Shown piece by piece: positions 7,130-16,437 of a stretch of 55,059 nucleotides of DNA. This DNA comes from Thermodesulfobacteriota bacterium (GTDB lineage: Bacteria > Desulfobacterota > WTBG01 > CAIYCZ01 > CAIRTM01). Position numbers and translations under genes: made by a program. Under the pieces are notes generated by a model. That model was given only the letters and a program-made list of their open reading frames with translations. It had not been told where the DNA came from and did no database searches. The stretch covers positions 1-55,059 of the forward strand of contig JANQGV010000215.1 in assembly GCA_028282925.1 (NCBI GenBank). The letters run 5' to 3'. The number at the start of each line of letters is the position of its first letter. Position 1 is the first letter of the stretch.

Positions 7130-7468
7130 TTAATTATCATAGGCGTAATCAAGCAGGCACCACTGGTCTTTTGGTTTGATGCTGGAGAACTGACAGCCGA
7201 TGATGAAGTTGGTCCGGTTCTCGTCAAGCATCTGCTGAACCCACAGCACGGTTGCAGCGGGGCGGATGGACGATAGCGCGGTCGGGACCTTGATTGATAA
7301 AGAGATATCGGTACCCGGTAAAATTTTCTCACTGGTCTTGATTTCAACCTTAACGCCGTCGCGGTTGATGTCGGTTATTTTGCAGGTGCGTTTTTTACCG
7401 GTGCCGTTGATGCTGTATTTTGCATTGAGTGCTGCAGGAAACCGGGGGTGCTTTCGTTGTTCTTTCAT
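7130..7468 (-). CDS. PilZ-domain protein (putative c-di-GMP receptor)
   Basis: 112 residues, a single PilZ domain. The RxxxR-type motif is RKHPRFP at residues 5-11, and the second motif is DINRDGVKVEI near 38-48, a D-x-N-x-x-G variant of D/NxSxxG. Single-domain PilZ proteins bind cyclic di-GMP and pass the signal to partner proteins in motility, polysaccharide or secretion control. It is a stand-alone gene with its own terminator at 7073. The Asn/Arg replacements in the second motif leave c-di-GMP binding likely but not certain. Confidence 0.85.
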   Translation of the reverse strand: MKEQRKHPRFPAALNAKYSINGTGKKRTCKITDINRDGVKVEIKTSEKILPGTDISLSIKVPTALSSIRPAATVLWVQQMLDENRTNFIIGCQFSSIKPKDQWCLLDYAYDN

Positions 7469-7622
7469 GAATTCACCAGACTGTTTGCATTTATAAGGTT
7501 AAAGTCTAGTTAAGAAAGAAAGAGTTGTCAAAAGGAATCATGCGCATTCTTAACAATATATTGCAAATTATTTAATCTATATTTTTCAATATATTTCGTA
7601 TGATAGTAATTTATGGCAATAT

Positions 7623-8462
7623 TTATCTATTCAACAGGATGGGAATGGTAGATTGGCGCATAATATAGGCGGTAGTACCCCCTAAAATAAGGTCGTGGAT
7701 ACGGCTGTGCCCAAAGGCCCCCATAACGATCAAGTCGAAATCATTATTTTCGGCATAAGAGAGTATTTCCTTGCCGTCGTTGCTCCCCTGGATCCATTGA
7801 ATGTCGATTTCAAGGGAATACGGGCCCACGAATTCCTTAATCTCGGCAGACAGCGCCGAGCTTTTTTCATCGTCATCGGTTACCATGATAACCGTCATGG
7901 GCCAAGACGTAACCGTAACCATCTCGCAGGCGGTTTTCAGAGCCTTGTTGGACTCAATGCCGCCGTCGTAAGCAACAAGGATTTTCTTAAAAACCCGGCT
8001 GGTGTTCGGGGTGACCAGGACCGGCCGGGGAGATTTTCTGACAACCGATTCCGTTGTGCTGCCGAGCAATCCGGTGGACCACTGCTCATGTTCACCCCGC
8101 TGGGCGATAACGACAAGATCCACCTTTTTAGCTTCATCGGAAATGATGGCCGGTACAATACCGGTCAGCCGTTTTGTTTTAGGTTCAATTGATTCTTGTT
8201 TGCAGGTATTTGAAAAATCACTGAGCACCAGCTCTGCCCGCTCTTCCAGAATTTGCTGAAATTTAGGCAGGTAGTTCTGATAAGGGCTGAAACCGAGAGA
8301 ACCCGATATATCGTTGAGAAACGGACCTTCAAGGGCACGCACGTCAATAACATTCAGTCCGGTAATTTCGGCCTTGAAGAGTGATGCAAGCTGCAAGCCG
8401 TACTCAAGTGCGATATTGCTGTTGTCCGAACCGTCTGTTGGAACCAGTATGCTTTTTATCAT
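7623..8462 (-). CDS. Tandem universal stress protein (UspA family)
   Basis: 279 residues with two Usp folds. Domain 1 (about 1-150) starts MIKSILVPTDGSDNSNIALE, and domain 2 (about 158-279) starts KKILVAYDGGIESNKAL. Each ends in an ATP-type G-2x-G-9x-G[ST] region: GLLGSTTESVVRKSPRPV in the first and GAFGHSRIHDLILGGTTAY in the second. Such double Usp proteins are cytoplasmic and are linked to stress and energy-limitation responses. It is divergent from the EIIA-PII-antiporter operon across a 169-bp AT-rich gap. Usp proteins are often coupled to ion transporters, so a functional link is plausible. Confidence 0.9.
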   Translation of the reverse strand: MIKSILVPTDGSDNSNIALEYGLQLASLFKAEITGLNVIDVRALEGPFLNDISGSLGFSPYQNYLPKFQQILEERAELVLSDFSNTCKQESIEPKTKRLTGIVPAIISDEAKKVDLVVIAQRGEHEQWSTGLLGSTTESVVRKSPRPVLVTPNTSRVFKKILVAYDGGIESNKALKTACEMVTVTSWPMTVIMVTDDDEKSSALSAEIKEFVGPYSLEIDIQWIQGSNDGKEILSYAENNDFDLIVMGAFGHSRIHDLILGGTTAYIMRQSTIPILLNR

Positions 8463-8631
8463 TGCGTTGTACCCCTTTATTGTTAAGTGTAGTTTGTAGT
8501 CGAATAGAATTCTACAGAAATATTTTGCTTTGTAAATAGTAAAATGCTAGTTTACTTTATATATAGAAATGCATATAAAATAATTTAATTTTACTTTTAT
8601 TTAGTTTAAATTGATTTGCAGGTGAGCTGTA

Positions 8632-9087
8632 ATGAAGCTGCTACAGGTTCTTTCAAGAGATTCGATCTATTTTGGAAGCACCCCGGAAGGTAAAGACGCT
8701 TTTTTCGATTATGCCGTTGATATAATTACCGGTCGGAACCCGGAGTATGACAGATCAGCCATCAAGAACCTGTTCATGATGCGGGAACAGACCCTCAGCA
8801 CCGGGATCGGTGACCGTATTGCGATTCCTCACATCATGTATGAAAAGTGCAGCCGGCAAGAATTGTACATTTTCAAGCTCAAAAATCCGCTTGAGTTTGA
8901 CGCCCTTGATAAACAGCCGGTAGAAATTGTTTTTATGCTGATCGGTTCTTCAAAAGACGCCCCTGCCCTGCATATGCAGATACTGGCCAAAATGGGGCTG
9001 ATGCTTCGCAAGCCCGGCGTTATCGACGCACTGCGGGCCGCATCAACACCAGATGATTTATACGGAGTACTGCAACAGTATGACTAA
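8632..9087 (+). CDS. PTS EIIA-like regulator (PtsN/fructose type)
   Basis: 151 residues, the size of a single EIIA(Ntr) domain. The phospho-acceptor His is in GIGDRIAIPHIM near residue 66. In the family this His takes phosphate from NPr/HPr, and the protein then controls potassium transport and other targets. It is the first gene of an operon that continues, with an 8-bp overlap, into a PII-like protein and two antiporter-type proteins. No PTS permease is near, so a regulatory role, probably on the downstream antiporters, is likely. An AGGTGAGC ribosome site precedes the ATG. Confidence 0.85.
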   Translation: MKLLQVLSRDSIYFGSTPEGKDAFFDYAVDIITGRNPEYDRSAIKNLFMMREQTLSTGIGDRIAIPHIMYEKCSRQELYIFKLKNPLEFDALDKQPVEIVFMLIGSSKDAPALHMQILAKMGLMLRKPGVIDALRAASTPDDLYGVLQQYD

Positions 9088-9421
9088 GGCAAAACTGTTT
9101 GTTTGCATTATTTCGCACGAAAAACGAATCGAGGATGTGCTGGAAGCACTGCTCGATGCAGGCATCTCCCGCGCTTCCATTATGGATGTGCGAGGAATGC
9201 TTGAATATCTTGCCGATGAAATACCGCTCTTTGCCGGCTTCAGAAGCCTTATAGAGGACAACAGCAAGACCAATAAAATGATTATCTCCGTCGTTGAGAA
9301 TGACGAGCAGGTCAGGATGGCTTTTGACGTTATTGAGGAAGTATACGGTAGTTTTCAGGAAACAAATTCAGGCATTATGTTTTCCCTGGACATTGCCGAC
9401 ATCCGCGGGCTTAAATTATGA
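9080..9421 (+). CDS. PII-like signalling protein
   Basis: 113 residues from the ATG at 9080, which overlaps the EIIA stop by 8 bp. An alternative start at 9053 is less likely. The sequence shows a ferredoxin-like pattern of strand (KLFVCIISHEK), helix (VLEALLDAG), strand, and later strand (MIISVVEND) and helix (AFDVIEEVYG), as in PII-like proteins. The canonical PII T-loop Tyr and nucleotide motifs are not obvious. PII-like proteins sense nucleotides or small molecules and often regulate a transporter encoded beside them. Here that would be the antiporters downstream. Assignment rests on fold pattern and context. Confidence 0.55.
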   Translation: MTKAKLFVCIISHEKRIEDVLEALLDAGISRASIMDVRGMLEYLADEIPLFAGFRSLIEDNSKTNKMIISVVENDEQVRMAFDVIEEVYGSFQETNSGIMFSLDIADIRGLKL

Positions 9422-9483
9422 GCCGTCTCCTTTGATTCAAGCAGGCTTTTCTTTTTTGTTCTTGTGCAGGAGTGCATCCACCT

Positions 9484-10530
9484 ATGTCTCCCAAGCAGCT
9501 CCTCATACTTTTTATCGTCCTTTCCTATACCGGGGTCGTTCTGATATACCGCCGGAAAAAAATTTCCCTTTTAGGGGGCATGGAGTACCTGCTTGTGGGG
9601 CTTCTTTTTTCTCTTGTGTCGGTTGATCAGGCTTTGCTGAAACCGCTTCTCTACGCTTTTATCGGATGGATCGGCCTGTTGACAGGAATGCAGATGAAGG
9701 TCGAATATGTGTCCCGACTCGACCGGTCTTTCTACGGAAGGGTATTTGTTTACACGCTTGTTTTCTTCTGCCTTGTATTTGCTTTCCTGAGCATCGTTGT
9801 TGCACCGGTAACGGCGCTGTATATGGCTATCGGACTGTTGCCGGTTTCATACCTTGTGGTTGCCCGCTACTGTAAAGAAAACAGGTATGTCCTCTTTTTT
9901 GCCAGCATCATGCCCTTCGTTGCTGTTGCATATCTTTTTTTTGTTACGGTCTTTCAGTCGGACGGTTATACCCTTTCATTTTTCTTCCTGATCATCGCCT
10001 GTTTTGCAATTATTGCACGGTTCATCATCACTAATATTGACGATAAACGGTCGATTGAACTGATTCTTATCGGGCTCATTATACTGATATCAGAGAGCTG
10101 TGCCGTTTTAAACTGTTCGGCATTGCTTGTAACGTTTGCAGTCGGAATGTACCTGGCAAATTTTTGCCCCCTTGATGATGTAGTATTTATTGCGTTGTAC
10201 AAGGACGAAAAACCACTCTACAGCATTTTTTTGCTGCTGGTCGGCATGCTGGCCGGTATGCAGGCAAGCTTCACGTTTTTTTTACAGGGTATGGCCGTCG
10301 TTGTTTTTGTTGCCGGATTAAAATATGTCCTCTTTAAAATACCGTTTTTCAATATGCCGCCCCACTACCATAGATATATGCAGGCACCGGGCGGGTTTGC
10401 CGTAACCATCGGGGTCGATAGCTGGCTGAACCAGGGCGTCGGCCTGCAAACGGGCTGGTTTTCACTCTTTCTTTTCATTGTGCTGATGCTTCAATTTATT
10501 TCAGTTTTTATAAGCCGATCATATGAATAA
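9484..10530 (+). CDS. Polytopic membrane protein, cation:proton antiporter-like
   Basis: About 348 residues with about ten hydrophobic segments. The ATG at 9484 is preferred to the GTG at 9472 because CAGGAG lies just before the latter and 11 nt before the former. The arrangement matches a CPA2-type antiporter membrane domain, but the conserved acidic ion-binding signatures are weak, so it may be a degenerate or regulatory partner of the next gene, which it overlaps by 8 bp. Two adjacent antiporter-type genes could form a heteromeric transporter (inference). It acts in the inner membrane. Confidence 0.6.
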   Translation: MSPKQLLILFIVLSYTGVVLIYRRKKISLLGGMEYLLVGLLFSLVSVDQALLKPLLYAFIGWIGLLTGMQMKVEYVSRLDRSFYGRVFVYTLVFFCLVFAFLSIVVAPVTALYMAIGLLPVSYLVVARYCKENRYVLFFASIMPFVAVAYLFFVTVFQSDGYTLSFFFLIIACFAIIARFIITNIDDKRSIELILIGLIILISESCAVLNCSALLVTFAVGMYLANFCPLDDVVFIALYKDEKPLYSIFLLLVGMLAGMQASFTFFLQGMAVVVFVAGLKYVLFKIPFFNMPPHYHRYMQAPGGFAVTIGVDSWLNQGVGLQTGWFSLFLFIVLMLQFISVFISRSYE

Positions 10531-11827
10531 ACTATTTCGTCTTTTTTTAAACGCTCTTAATATAGTACTCATAACCCTGGTATACAGGCTTGTGATTGGT
10601 GCAAGCTTTTTCAACGATCAATTCGTTTTCATCAGCCCCTATCTTACCCTGGGCTTTCTGATAACCGCTGCATATATAGCCGGCAGTATTGCCCGGCATT
10701 TCGGACTGCCGTCGCTTACCGGCTATCTTCTTGCAGGGTTACTCTTCGGCCCGCACCTTTTGGGGTTGATACCGCAGCAGGATATTCAGGCCCTTGAGTT
10801 GATCAATGCCCTGGCCCTGAGCTTTATCGCCATTACAGCCGGTGGTGAACTGCGGCTTGCAAGCCTCAAGAACAACTTCCGCTCAATTATCAGTATTACG
10901 CTTTCACATACGCTGCTGATTTTCAACGGTATTGCGCTGCTGTTTTTTTGTGTTTTGTATTATACCCCGCTGCTGGCTCTTCCTGATACGGTCGCGGTTC
11001 TCTCTTTTTCCCTGCTGCTGGGCGTAATTGCGCTTGCAAACTCGCCGTCTACAACCATTGCGGTCATAACCGAATGCAAATCAAAAGGCGATTTCACCGA
11101 TATCGTTCTGAGCGTTACCATGCTGAAGGACACCATCGTTCTGGTGCTTTTTTCAGTCATCATTGCCTTTATATCGGGCATGTATACCGGCAGTACCATC
11201 TCACTGCCCCTCTTGTTTGAAATCATGCGCCACCTGGTGGTGTCTGTTGTTGCCGGCTTTGTGATGGGGGTTTTGCTGATTCTTTTCTTTAAATATATCG
11301 ACCGCAATATATCGATTTTCGTTATTATTGCATCATATCTGGCCCATGAGTTCGCCCATGTTGTTGGTCTGGAGCATCTTTTGATGTGCCTGATTGCAGG
11401 GTTTACCGTGCAAAACCTTTCCAGGCAGGGACCCAGGATGATTGAAGCGATCGAGAACAGTCACCTGCCGATTTATGTTGTTTTCTTTTCCATAGCAGGC
11501 GCAGGACTCAACTTTAATTACTCTCAGGCGTCCGTCATTATGGTATTGTTGTTTGTCGGTGCACGCACCCTGATTGTGTTCGGCTCCACATATGCCGGTG
11601 CGGCCTATGCCGATGCACCCGCAAAGATAAAAAAACATTCCTGGACCGCCTACATAGCCAATGCCGGCCTTGCCCTGAGCATGCTGATTATTATTGATGA
11701 GACGTTCGACGGTTGGGGTGCCGTTTTTAAATCAATTATGCTGTCGGTTATAGCGGTCAACCAGATTATCGGGCCGATACTCTTCAAATTCGGACTGGGA
11801 AAAACAGGAGAGGCGCGTAAGTTGTAG
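10523..11827 (+). CDS. Cation:proton antiporter (CPA2/KefB-like membrane domain)
   Basis: 434 residues with about 12 membrane segments. The N-terminal half has the family pattern AGSIARHFGLPSLTGYLLAG followed by LLFGPHLLGL, typical of NhaP/KefB-type exchangers. Mid-protein NSPSTTIAVITECKSKGDFT resembles the ion-site region. There is no C-terminal TrkA-N domain, so regulation may come from the EIIA- and PII-like proteins encoded upstream. It exchanges Na+ or K+ for protons at the inner membrane. The gene starts within the previous gene (8-bp overlap) and ends 14 bp from the convergent trehalose operon. Confidence 0.8.
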   Translation: MNKLFRLFLNALNIVLITLVYRLVIGASFFNDQFVFISPYLTLGFLITAAYIAGSIARHFGLPSLTGYLLAGLLFGPHLLGLIPQQDIQALELINALALSFIAITAGGELRLASLKNNFRSIISITLSHTLLIFNGIALLFFCVLYYTPLLALPDTVAVLSFSLLLGVIALANSPSTTIAVITECKSKGDFTDIVLSVTMLKDTIVLVLFSVIIAFISGMYTGSTISLPLLFEIMRHLVVSVVAGFVMGVLLILFFKYIDRNISIFVIIASYLAHEFAHVVGLEHLLMCLIAGFTVQNLSRQGPRMIEAIENSHLPIYVVFFSIAGAGLNFNYSQASVIMVLLFVGARTLIVFGSTYAGAAYADAPAKIKKHSWTAYIANAGLALSMLIIIDETFDGWGAVFKSIMLSVIAVNQIIGPILFKFGLGKTGEARKL

Positions 11828-11840
11828 CGGGCCCGGCGTG

Positions 11841-13355
11841 TTACTCGGCATGGACACCGGAATTCCCGTTTGTTTCGGTGGAAGGAACCTGGGTGGAATA
11901 ATCGTACTCTTCGAGAATCGGAAAGCGGTACAGCTTTTCGGTAAAGGCCGCATCGAGGAATGAATCGACCCACCAGAAAATATCGTATTTTTTAATGGAC
12001 TGCCGCAGTTTGCCCATGCGTGCCTGACGCTCTTCCCGGGACATTTCAAAAGCCCGGTAAATAGCATCGGCCACACTGTTCACATCGTACGGGTTTACCA
12101 TAATCGCGCCTTTGTGCAACTGGGCCGAGGCACCGGCGAATTCACTTAAAATAATCACCCCGTTGTCTTCCACACTACAGGCGCAGTATTCCTTGGCAAC
12201 AAGGTTCATACCGTCTTTCAGAGGGGTGATCAGGGCAATTTCTGCTGTGCGGTAATAGCCGAGCAACTCGTACTGGTCGAGGCTTCGGAATATGTAATGT
12301 ATGGGCACCCAGCCGTATTTGGTAAAACGTCCGTTGATACGCGAAACAAGCTGTTCGATCTCGATACGCAACTGCTGATATTCCGGGATGTTGACGCGGC
12401 TCGGTACCACGATTTGAATGTAGCTGACGGCACCCAGCAGCGCAGCATGCTTTTCCAGGGCTTTTTCAAAAGCCTTCAAACGTTCAATGATACCCTTGGT
12501 ATAGTCCAGGCGGTCGATACCCAATATAATCTGCCGGTCGCTCAGGTTTTCATGGATGAACCAGGCGCTGTCGGCCACCTCTTTTGTGGCGGTCTGCTGG
12601 GCAAAGTATTTGTAATCGATGCTGATGGGAAAATTACCGACCTTGATTGTTTTATCACGCAGTTGAAGCGTGACGATTTGGCCCTTGCCCTGTGTGCGCA
12701 CATTTTTGATGAAAGTCCGCACACACTGCACAAAATTGCGCCGGTCGCGCAGTGTCTGAAACCCCAGTAAATCGTATTCCATCAGGGCGTGAATCAGTTC
12801 ATAGCGCCAGGGGAGCTTCACGAAAATATCGGGCGGTGGAAAAGGTATGTGAAGAAAAAAACCGATTTTCTGGTCGGACCCCATGGACTTCATTTCCTGG
12901 GCAACATTCATCAGGTGATAATCGTGCACCCAAATGTAGTCGTCCTTACGGGTGTTCTCAAGTATAACGGCGGCGAATTTTTTATTGACCTCCTGATAAC
13001 TCGACCAGTATTCGGAATCAAAGTTACAGCGTGACTGAAGGTCGTGAAAAAGCGGCCAGATAACCTCATTTGACAGGCCATGGTAATATTTGTCGATATC
13101 CTCTTCGGAGAGCATAACCGGCTTGAGTTTATAGCCGATGTCGACTGATGCCTGACGGAGAGGGACTTCAAGGTCGGCGTCATGGGGAGAGCCCGGCCAG
13201 CCGATCCATAACCCGCCCCTGTTTTTCAGTACCGGGGCAAGCGCAGTCACAAGACCGCCGGAACCGGGTTTAACCGTCCATTGTCCATCGTTTTTTTGAA
13301 GGATAATCGGTAATCGATTTGAAACGATTACAAGACGTCTTTCCGGATTAGTCAT
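11841..13355 (-). CDS. otsA: Alpha,alpha-trehalose-phosphate synthase (GT20)
   Basis: 504 residues, within the usual 450-500 range of OtsA. It makes trehalose-6-phosphate from UDP-(or other NDP-)glucose and glucose-6-phosphate. Family landmarks are visible: the N-terminal RLVIVSNRLPI, the W/HDYH region WVHDYHLMNVAQEM near residue 143, the substrate loop GIDRLDYTKGIIERLKAFE near 281-299, and the nucleotide-sugar site DGMNLVAKEYCAC near 386. It is the last gene of a minus-strand operon after DUF5752 and TreT. No OtsB phosphatase is in the window. Confidence 0.93.
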   Translation of the reverse strand: MTNPERRLVIVSNRLPIILQKNDGQWTVKPGSGGLVTALAPVLKNRGGLWIGWPGSPHDADLEVPLRQASVDIGYKLKPVMLSEEDIDKYYHGLSNEVIWPLFHDLQSRCNFDSEYWSSYQEVNKKFAAVILENTRKDDYIWVHDYHLMNVAQEMKSMGSDQKIGFFLHIPFPPPDIFVKLPWRYELIHALMEYDLLGFQTLRDRRNFVQCVRTFIKNVRTQGKGQIVTLQLRDKTIKVGNFPISIDYKYFAQQTATKEVADSAWFIHENLSDRQIILGIDRLDYTKGIIERLKAFEKALEKHAALLGAVSYIQIVVPSRVNIPEYQQLRIEIEQLVSRINGRFTKYGWVPIHYIFRSLDQYELLGYYRTAEIALITPLKDGMNLVAKEYCACSVEDNGVIILSEFAGASAQLHKGAIMVNPYDVNSVADAIYRAFEMSREERQARMGKLRQSIKKYDIFWWVDSFLDAAFTEKLYRFPILEEYDYSTQVPSTETNGNSGVHAE

Positions 13356-13374
13356 AAATACCTATGCGAATCGA

Positions 13375-14628
13375 TCAGTTTTCAGAACTTTCCGTCAGCA
13401 CATAGTTGGTAATGCCTCTTTCCAGTGACAGCATCAGGGTCAGGTATTCACGCAGGTGCCGTGTTAAAAGAAAATTTTCACGGACAAACTGTTTACCGGT
13501 CGTGCCCATGCGCTGTAGCGAATACGGGTTGCGTAACAGTTCCCGCATGCGAAGGGCCGCGCCCTCGGGGGTGTTTACAAGAAATCCGGTATAATAATCA
13601 TGTACCTGCAGGCGTATGCCCCCTACATTGCCCCCAATCACGGGCCTTTCTTTCCACAACGCCTCTGTTACCGTTAACCCGAAACCTTCCTGGATTGACT
13701 TCTGTATAACAATTGCCGAGCCGCGTTGCAAGGCATTTATTGTGCGATGTGCATCACTGGGCAGCAGCAGCACGTGAATATTGGGGTATCCGCTTGACGC
13801 ATCGCGCACCTCTTCCAGCACCATTTGACCTTCGGGGTCATCGGTTGCACCGCCGCCGGCAAGTACCAGCTCGGCCGGAATGGTCTGGTTGAGGGTTTTA
13901 AAGGCCTCGATAACGCCAAGAGGGTCCTTGAACCGGTCGTAGCGCGACACCTGGGTCAGTACCGGAACTTCATCGGGTATGCCGTATTTGGCCATAACCG
14001 TGTCGATCTCCTGTTGATCAAGGTCACAGTTCTTCTGGCTCAGAGGGTCAATACTGGGTGCAATCAAAAACTGGGCATGCGGCAGAGGCTGTGCAAAGTC
14101 TTTCATGGAAAAAATGCTGGCATCGTAGTTCTGAACTTTGCTTTCCAGATATTTCCACACTTTCCGCACCGGCCGGCTTGAATCGATATGGCAGCGCCAT
14201 ACCCATTTACCGCGGCGGTTGGGGCACAGGTCAAGAAGTATTGCCGGTTGTGGGTCGTGGATGAACACAAAATCGGCCTCTTCTAAAATCGGACGCAACC
14301 GTTCGGCATTTTCCTCATTGTTCTTTTCATATACGTCGATCATTGACTGTGTCAGAATTGAGGGGTTACCCTGCATGGCATTGTGGAATGTCTTGGTGAC
14401 TTCAAAAAATGTATCGTACCCCTCAATGACTTCCCAACGGGCATCAAGTCCGAGGTCCTGCATAAGGGGCAGCATCCAGTCCAGGATTTCGGCTACCCCG
14501 CCGCCGACCCTTGTGGAATTCACATGCACAACACGGGCGCCTTTCAGGCTTTGCGCAAGCTGACGTAACTGTGATATGGCAATTTCTCCTGCTACAGCCT
14601 CGTAATCTTTAAGCGTTCTTTCGATCAT
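13375..14628 (-). CDS. treT: Trehalose synthase, TreT-type glycosyltransferase (GT4)
   Basis: 417 residues, matching TreT enzymes that join an NDP-glucose to glucose to give trehalose directly and reversibly. The N-terminal signature VVHVNSTRVGGGVAEIL near 33-49 and the following LDARWEVIEG are characteristic. The C-terminal GT-B site has RGSAIVIQKSIQEGFGLTVT and EALWKERPVIGG. The gene overlaps the upstream DUF5752 gene by 4 bp, and OtsA follows after 19 bp. Having both a TreT and an OtsA route in one operon is notable. TreT may run in either direction depending on energy state. Confidence 0.88.
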   Translation of the reverse strand: MIERTLKDYEAVAGEIAISQLRQLAQSLKGARVVHVNSTRVGGGVAEILDWMLPLMQDLGLDARWEVIEGYDTFFEVTKTFHNAMQGNPSILTQSMIDVYEKNNEENAERLRPILEEADFVFIHDPQPAILLDLCPNRRGKWVWRCHIDSSRPVRKVWKYLESKVQNYDASIFSMKDFAQPLPHAQFLIAPSIDPLSQKNCDLDQQEIDTVMAKYGIPDEVPVLTQVSRYDRFKDPLGVIEAFKTLNQTIPAELVLAGGGATDDPEGQMVLEEVRDASSGYPNIHVLLLPSDAHRTINALQRGSAIVIQKSIQEGFGLTVTEALWKERPVIGGNVGGIRLQVHDYYTGFLVNTPEGAALRMRELLRNPYSLQRMGTTGKQFVRENFLLTRHLREYLTLMLSLERGITNYVLTESSEN

Positions 14629-15296
14629 TGTAATCCCTCTAATGAGTCAATGAGTGCCTGTTTCAACTCCGGCAGGCTTAAAAAGTAGAAATCCACCTGT
14701 GCCAGGGCCTGAATAATTTCTTCGGGTTTATTTTCCTGAAACTGCATCCAGAAGGTGAAATCGTCAACGCGGTCGGTTGTGCGGCGTCGGGCTTCAAGAA
14801 AATGGTAATAAATACTGCTGGTACTCATTTCAGGCAGACGTTTTATAAGGTCCTGGGGAGTATACAGCTCAATGCCGGTATCAAAAACAACCGTGGCGGC
14901 CTGCATAAACATGAATTCATCTCCCCGGACAACCGAAGGGATGTACTGCATATCACTCAGGCGCTCATCAATAATTTCAATAATACGCTCACGCATGTCT
15001 TCAAAATCGTCGAAGCTGTACGGGTTTAAAATACCGAGACGCTCGGCAAGGGCCAGATCCCTCATTTTTTGCGCCGCCCACAGTGCAAAATCGTTCCTGA
15101 ATTCAGGGTCGTCAAAGGTAGGGGTAATAAGGGTTTCGCAAAAGTGATAATACAGGCATTCTATGGGACAGTTGCGAAGCCTTTCCCGTAATTCCCGCAA
15201 ATTAAATGCCGAATCGACCCCGCCCATCCTCCTGATAATGGTGCAGTCCTTTACGCCGAACGACTGATTGTCCTGATGGATATCATGTTGTTCCAT
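14625..15296 (-). CDS. DUF5752-like protein of the trehalose operon
   Basis: 223 residues from the ATG at 15296, chosen because AAGGA lies 7 nt upstream. A longer reading frame to 15416 has a hydrophobic start but no ribosome site. The protein holds two related halves: LRERLRNCPIECLYYHFCET near 30-50 and LIKRLPEMSTSSIYYHFLEA near 140-160 both read as L-x-L-x...S/ECxYYHF. This internal repeat suggests a duplicated helical module. Proteins of this type are known beside trehalose-synthesis genes, with no defined function. The 4-bp overlap with treT makes a role in trehalose control or complex formation plausible. Confidence 0.65.
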   Translation of the reverse strand: MEQHDIHQDNQSFGVKDCTIIRRMGGVDSAFNLRELRERLRNCPIECLYYHFCETLITPTFDDPEFRNDFALWAAQKMRDLALAERLGILNPYSFDDFEDMRERIIEIIDERLSDMQYIPSVVRGDEFMFMQAATVVFDTGIELYTPQDLIKRLPEMSTSSIYYHFLEARRRTTDRVDDFTFWMQFQENKPEEIIQALAQVDFYFLSLPELKQALIDSLEGLQ

Positions 15297-15468
15297 GGAT
15301 ACGTCCTTATACTGAAATGGATTAAAGGATTGATTATTTTTGACATATTCATTGTTCTGTCGTATTAATATCGCTTGAAAACTCAAAAAACTGAATAAAA
15401 TTTTCACAAAAAGCATAAGTAATTATTATTGTACCTCATAAAAAACACTCATTTAGAAAGCCTGTGTT

Positions 15469-16437
15469 ATGGATGTTTTTTTCTATGAAGCCTTTGAAGA
15501 AGAAGAAACCGCCTTGCGTTCCTTTATGCCGGAGTCCGTATCGGCCGGATTTACGTATAAAACCATCCAGGAAAGCCGGGATTCAGATCCCCCGGCACCC
15601 ATAATCAGTATTCGAACACAATCTGCGATACCCCCTGAGTGGGCGGGCAGTATTTCAGCCCTGCTGGCCCGCAGTACCGGCTACGATCATCTTCTAACAT
15701 ATCGGAAAAAGCATAATGCCGAACTCCCCTGCGGCTATTTACCGCTCTATTGCAACCGTGCCGTTGCCGAGCAGGCAATGCTCCTTTGGATGAGCTTGCT
15801 GCGTAAACTCCCCCGGCAGATTGATAACTTCACCCGGTTCCACCGCGACGGCCTGACCGGAAGCGAATGTGAGCATAAAACGCTGCTTGTCGTAGGCGTT
15901 GGTAATATCGGTTTGGAGCTGGTAAAGATCGGCAAAGGCCTGGGTATGACCGTTCTGGGGGTTGATATTGATGAGAGACACGATACCGTAGAGTATATTT
16001 CAATTGAAGAGGGCCTTAAACGGGCGGATATCATCGTATGCGCCATGAATGTAACCGACGATAACAGGGATTATTTTAAGTATATGCTGCTCAAAAAAAC
16101 CCACCCGGGTACGCTTTTTATCAATATCGCCCGGGGTGAATTGTCGCCGACCGGGGATTTACTGCGACTCATTTCCGAAGGACATCTGGGCGGCGTGGGA
16201 CTTGACGTCTACACCGAAGAAAGCGCCCTGGCGGTATCCCTGCGCAGCAGCGCCGGGAAACATTCCGATGCAGTTGATGCTGTTATGCAATTAAATGCAT
16301 TCCCGAACGTTATCTGCACTCCGCACAATGCCTTTAATACCCGCGAAGCAGTGTCCAGAAAGGCCGCTCAGAGCATTCAGCAAATCCTGCATTTTTTGTC
16401 CCATTCCAGGTTTAAATGGCCGGTTCCTCTCCAATGA
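15469..16437 (+). CDS. D-isomer-specific 2-hydroxyacid dehydrogenase
   Basis: 322 residues, usual for the family, which reduces 2-oxoacids with NAD(P)H. The Rossmann motif is LLVVGVGNIGLELVKIGKG near 142-160, with an acidic residue VDID after the next strand favouring NADH. Catalytic Arg is in NIARGELSP near 222, the Glu region in DVYTEESALAV near 246, and His in CTPHNAFNT near 286. The catalytic domain resembles the D-lactate dehydrogenase subgroup. It is divergent from the trehalose operon and sits 300 bp before smc. Physiological substrate unknown, D-lactate or a related hydroxyacid being most likely. Confidence 0.85.
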   Translation: MDVFFYEAFEEEETALRSFMPESVSAGFTYKTIQESRDSDPPAPIISIRTQSAIPPEWAGSISALLARSTGYDHLLTYRKKHNAELPCGYLPLYCNRAVAEQAMLLWMSLLRKLPRQIDNFTRFHRDGLTGSECEHKTLLVVGVGNIGLELVKIGKGLGMTVLGVDIDERHDTVEYISIEEGLKRADIIVCAMNVTDDNRDYFKYMLLKKTHPGTLFINIARGELSPTGDLLRLISEGHLGGVGLDVYTEESALAVSLRSSAGKHSDAVDAVMQLNAFPNVICTPHNAFNTREAVSRKAAQSIQQILHFLSHSRFKWPVPLQ

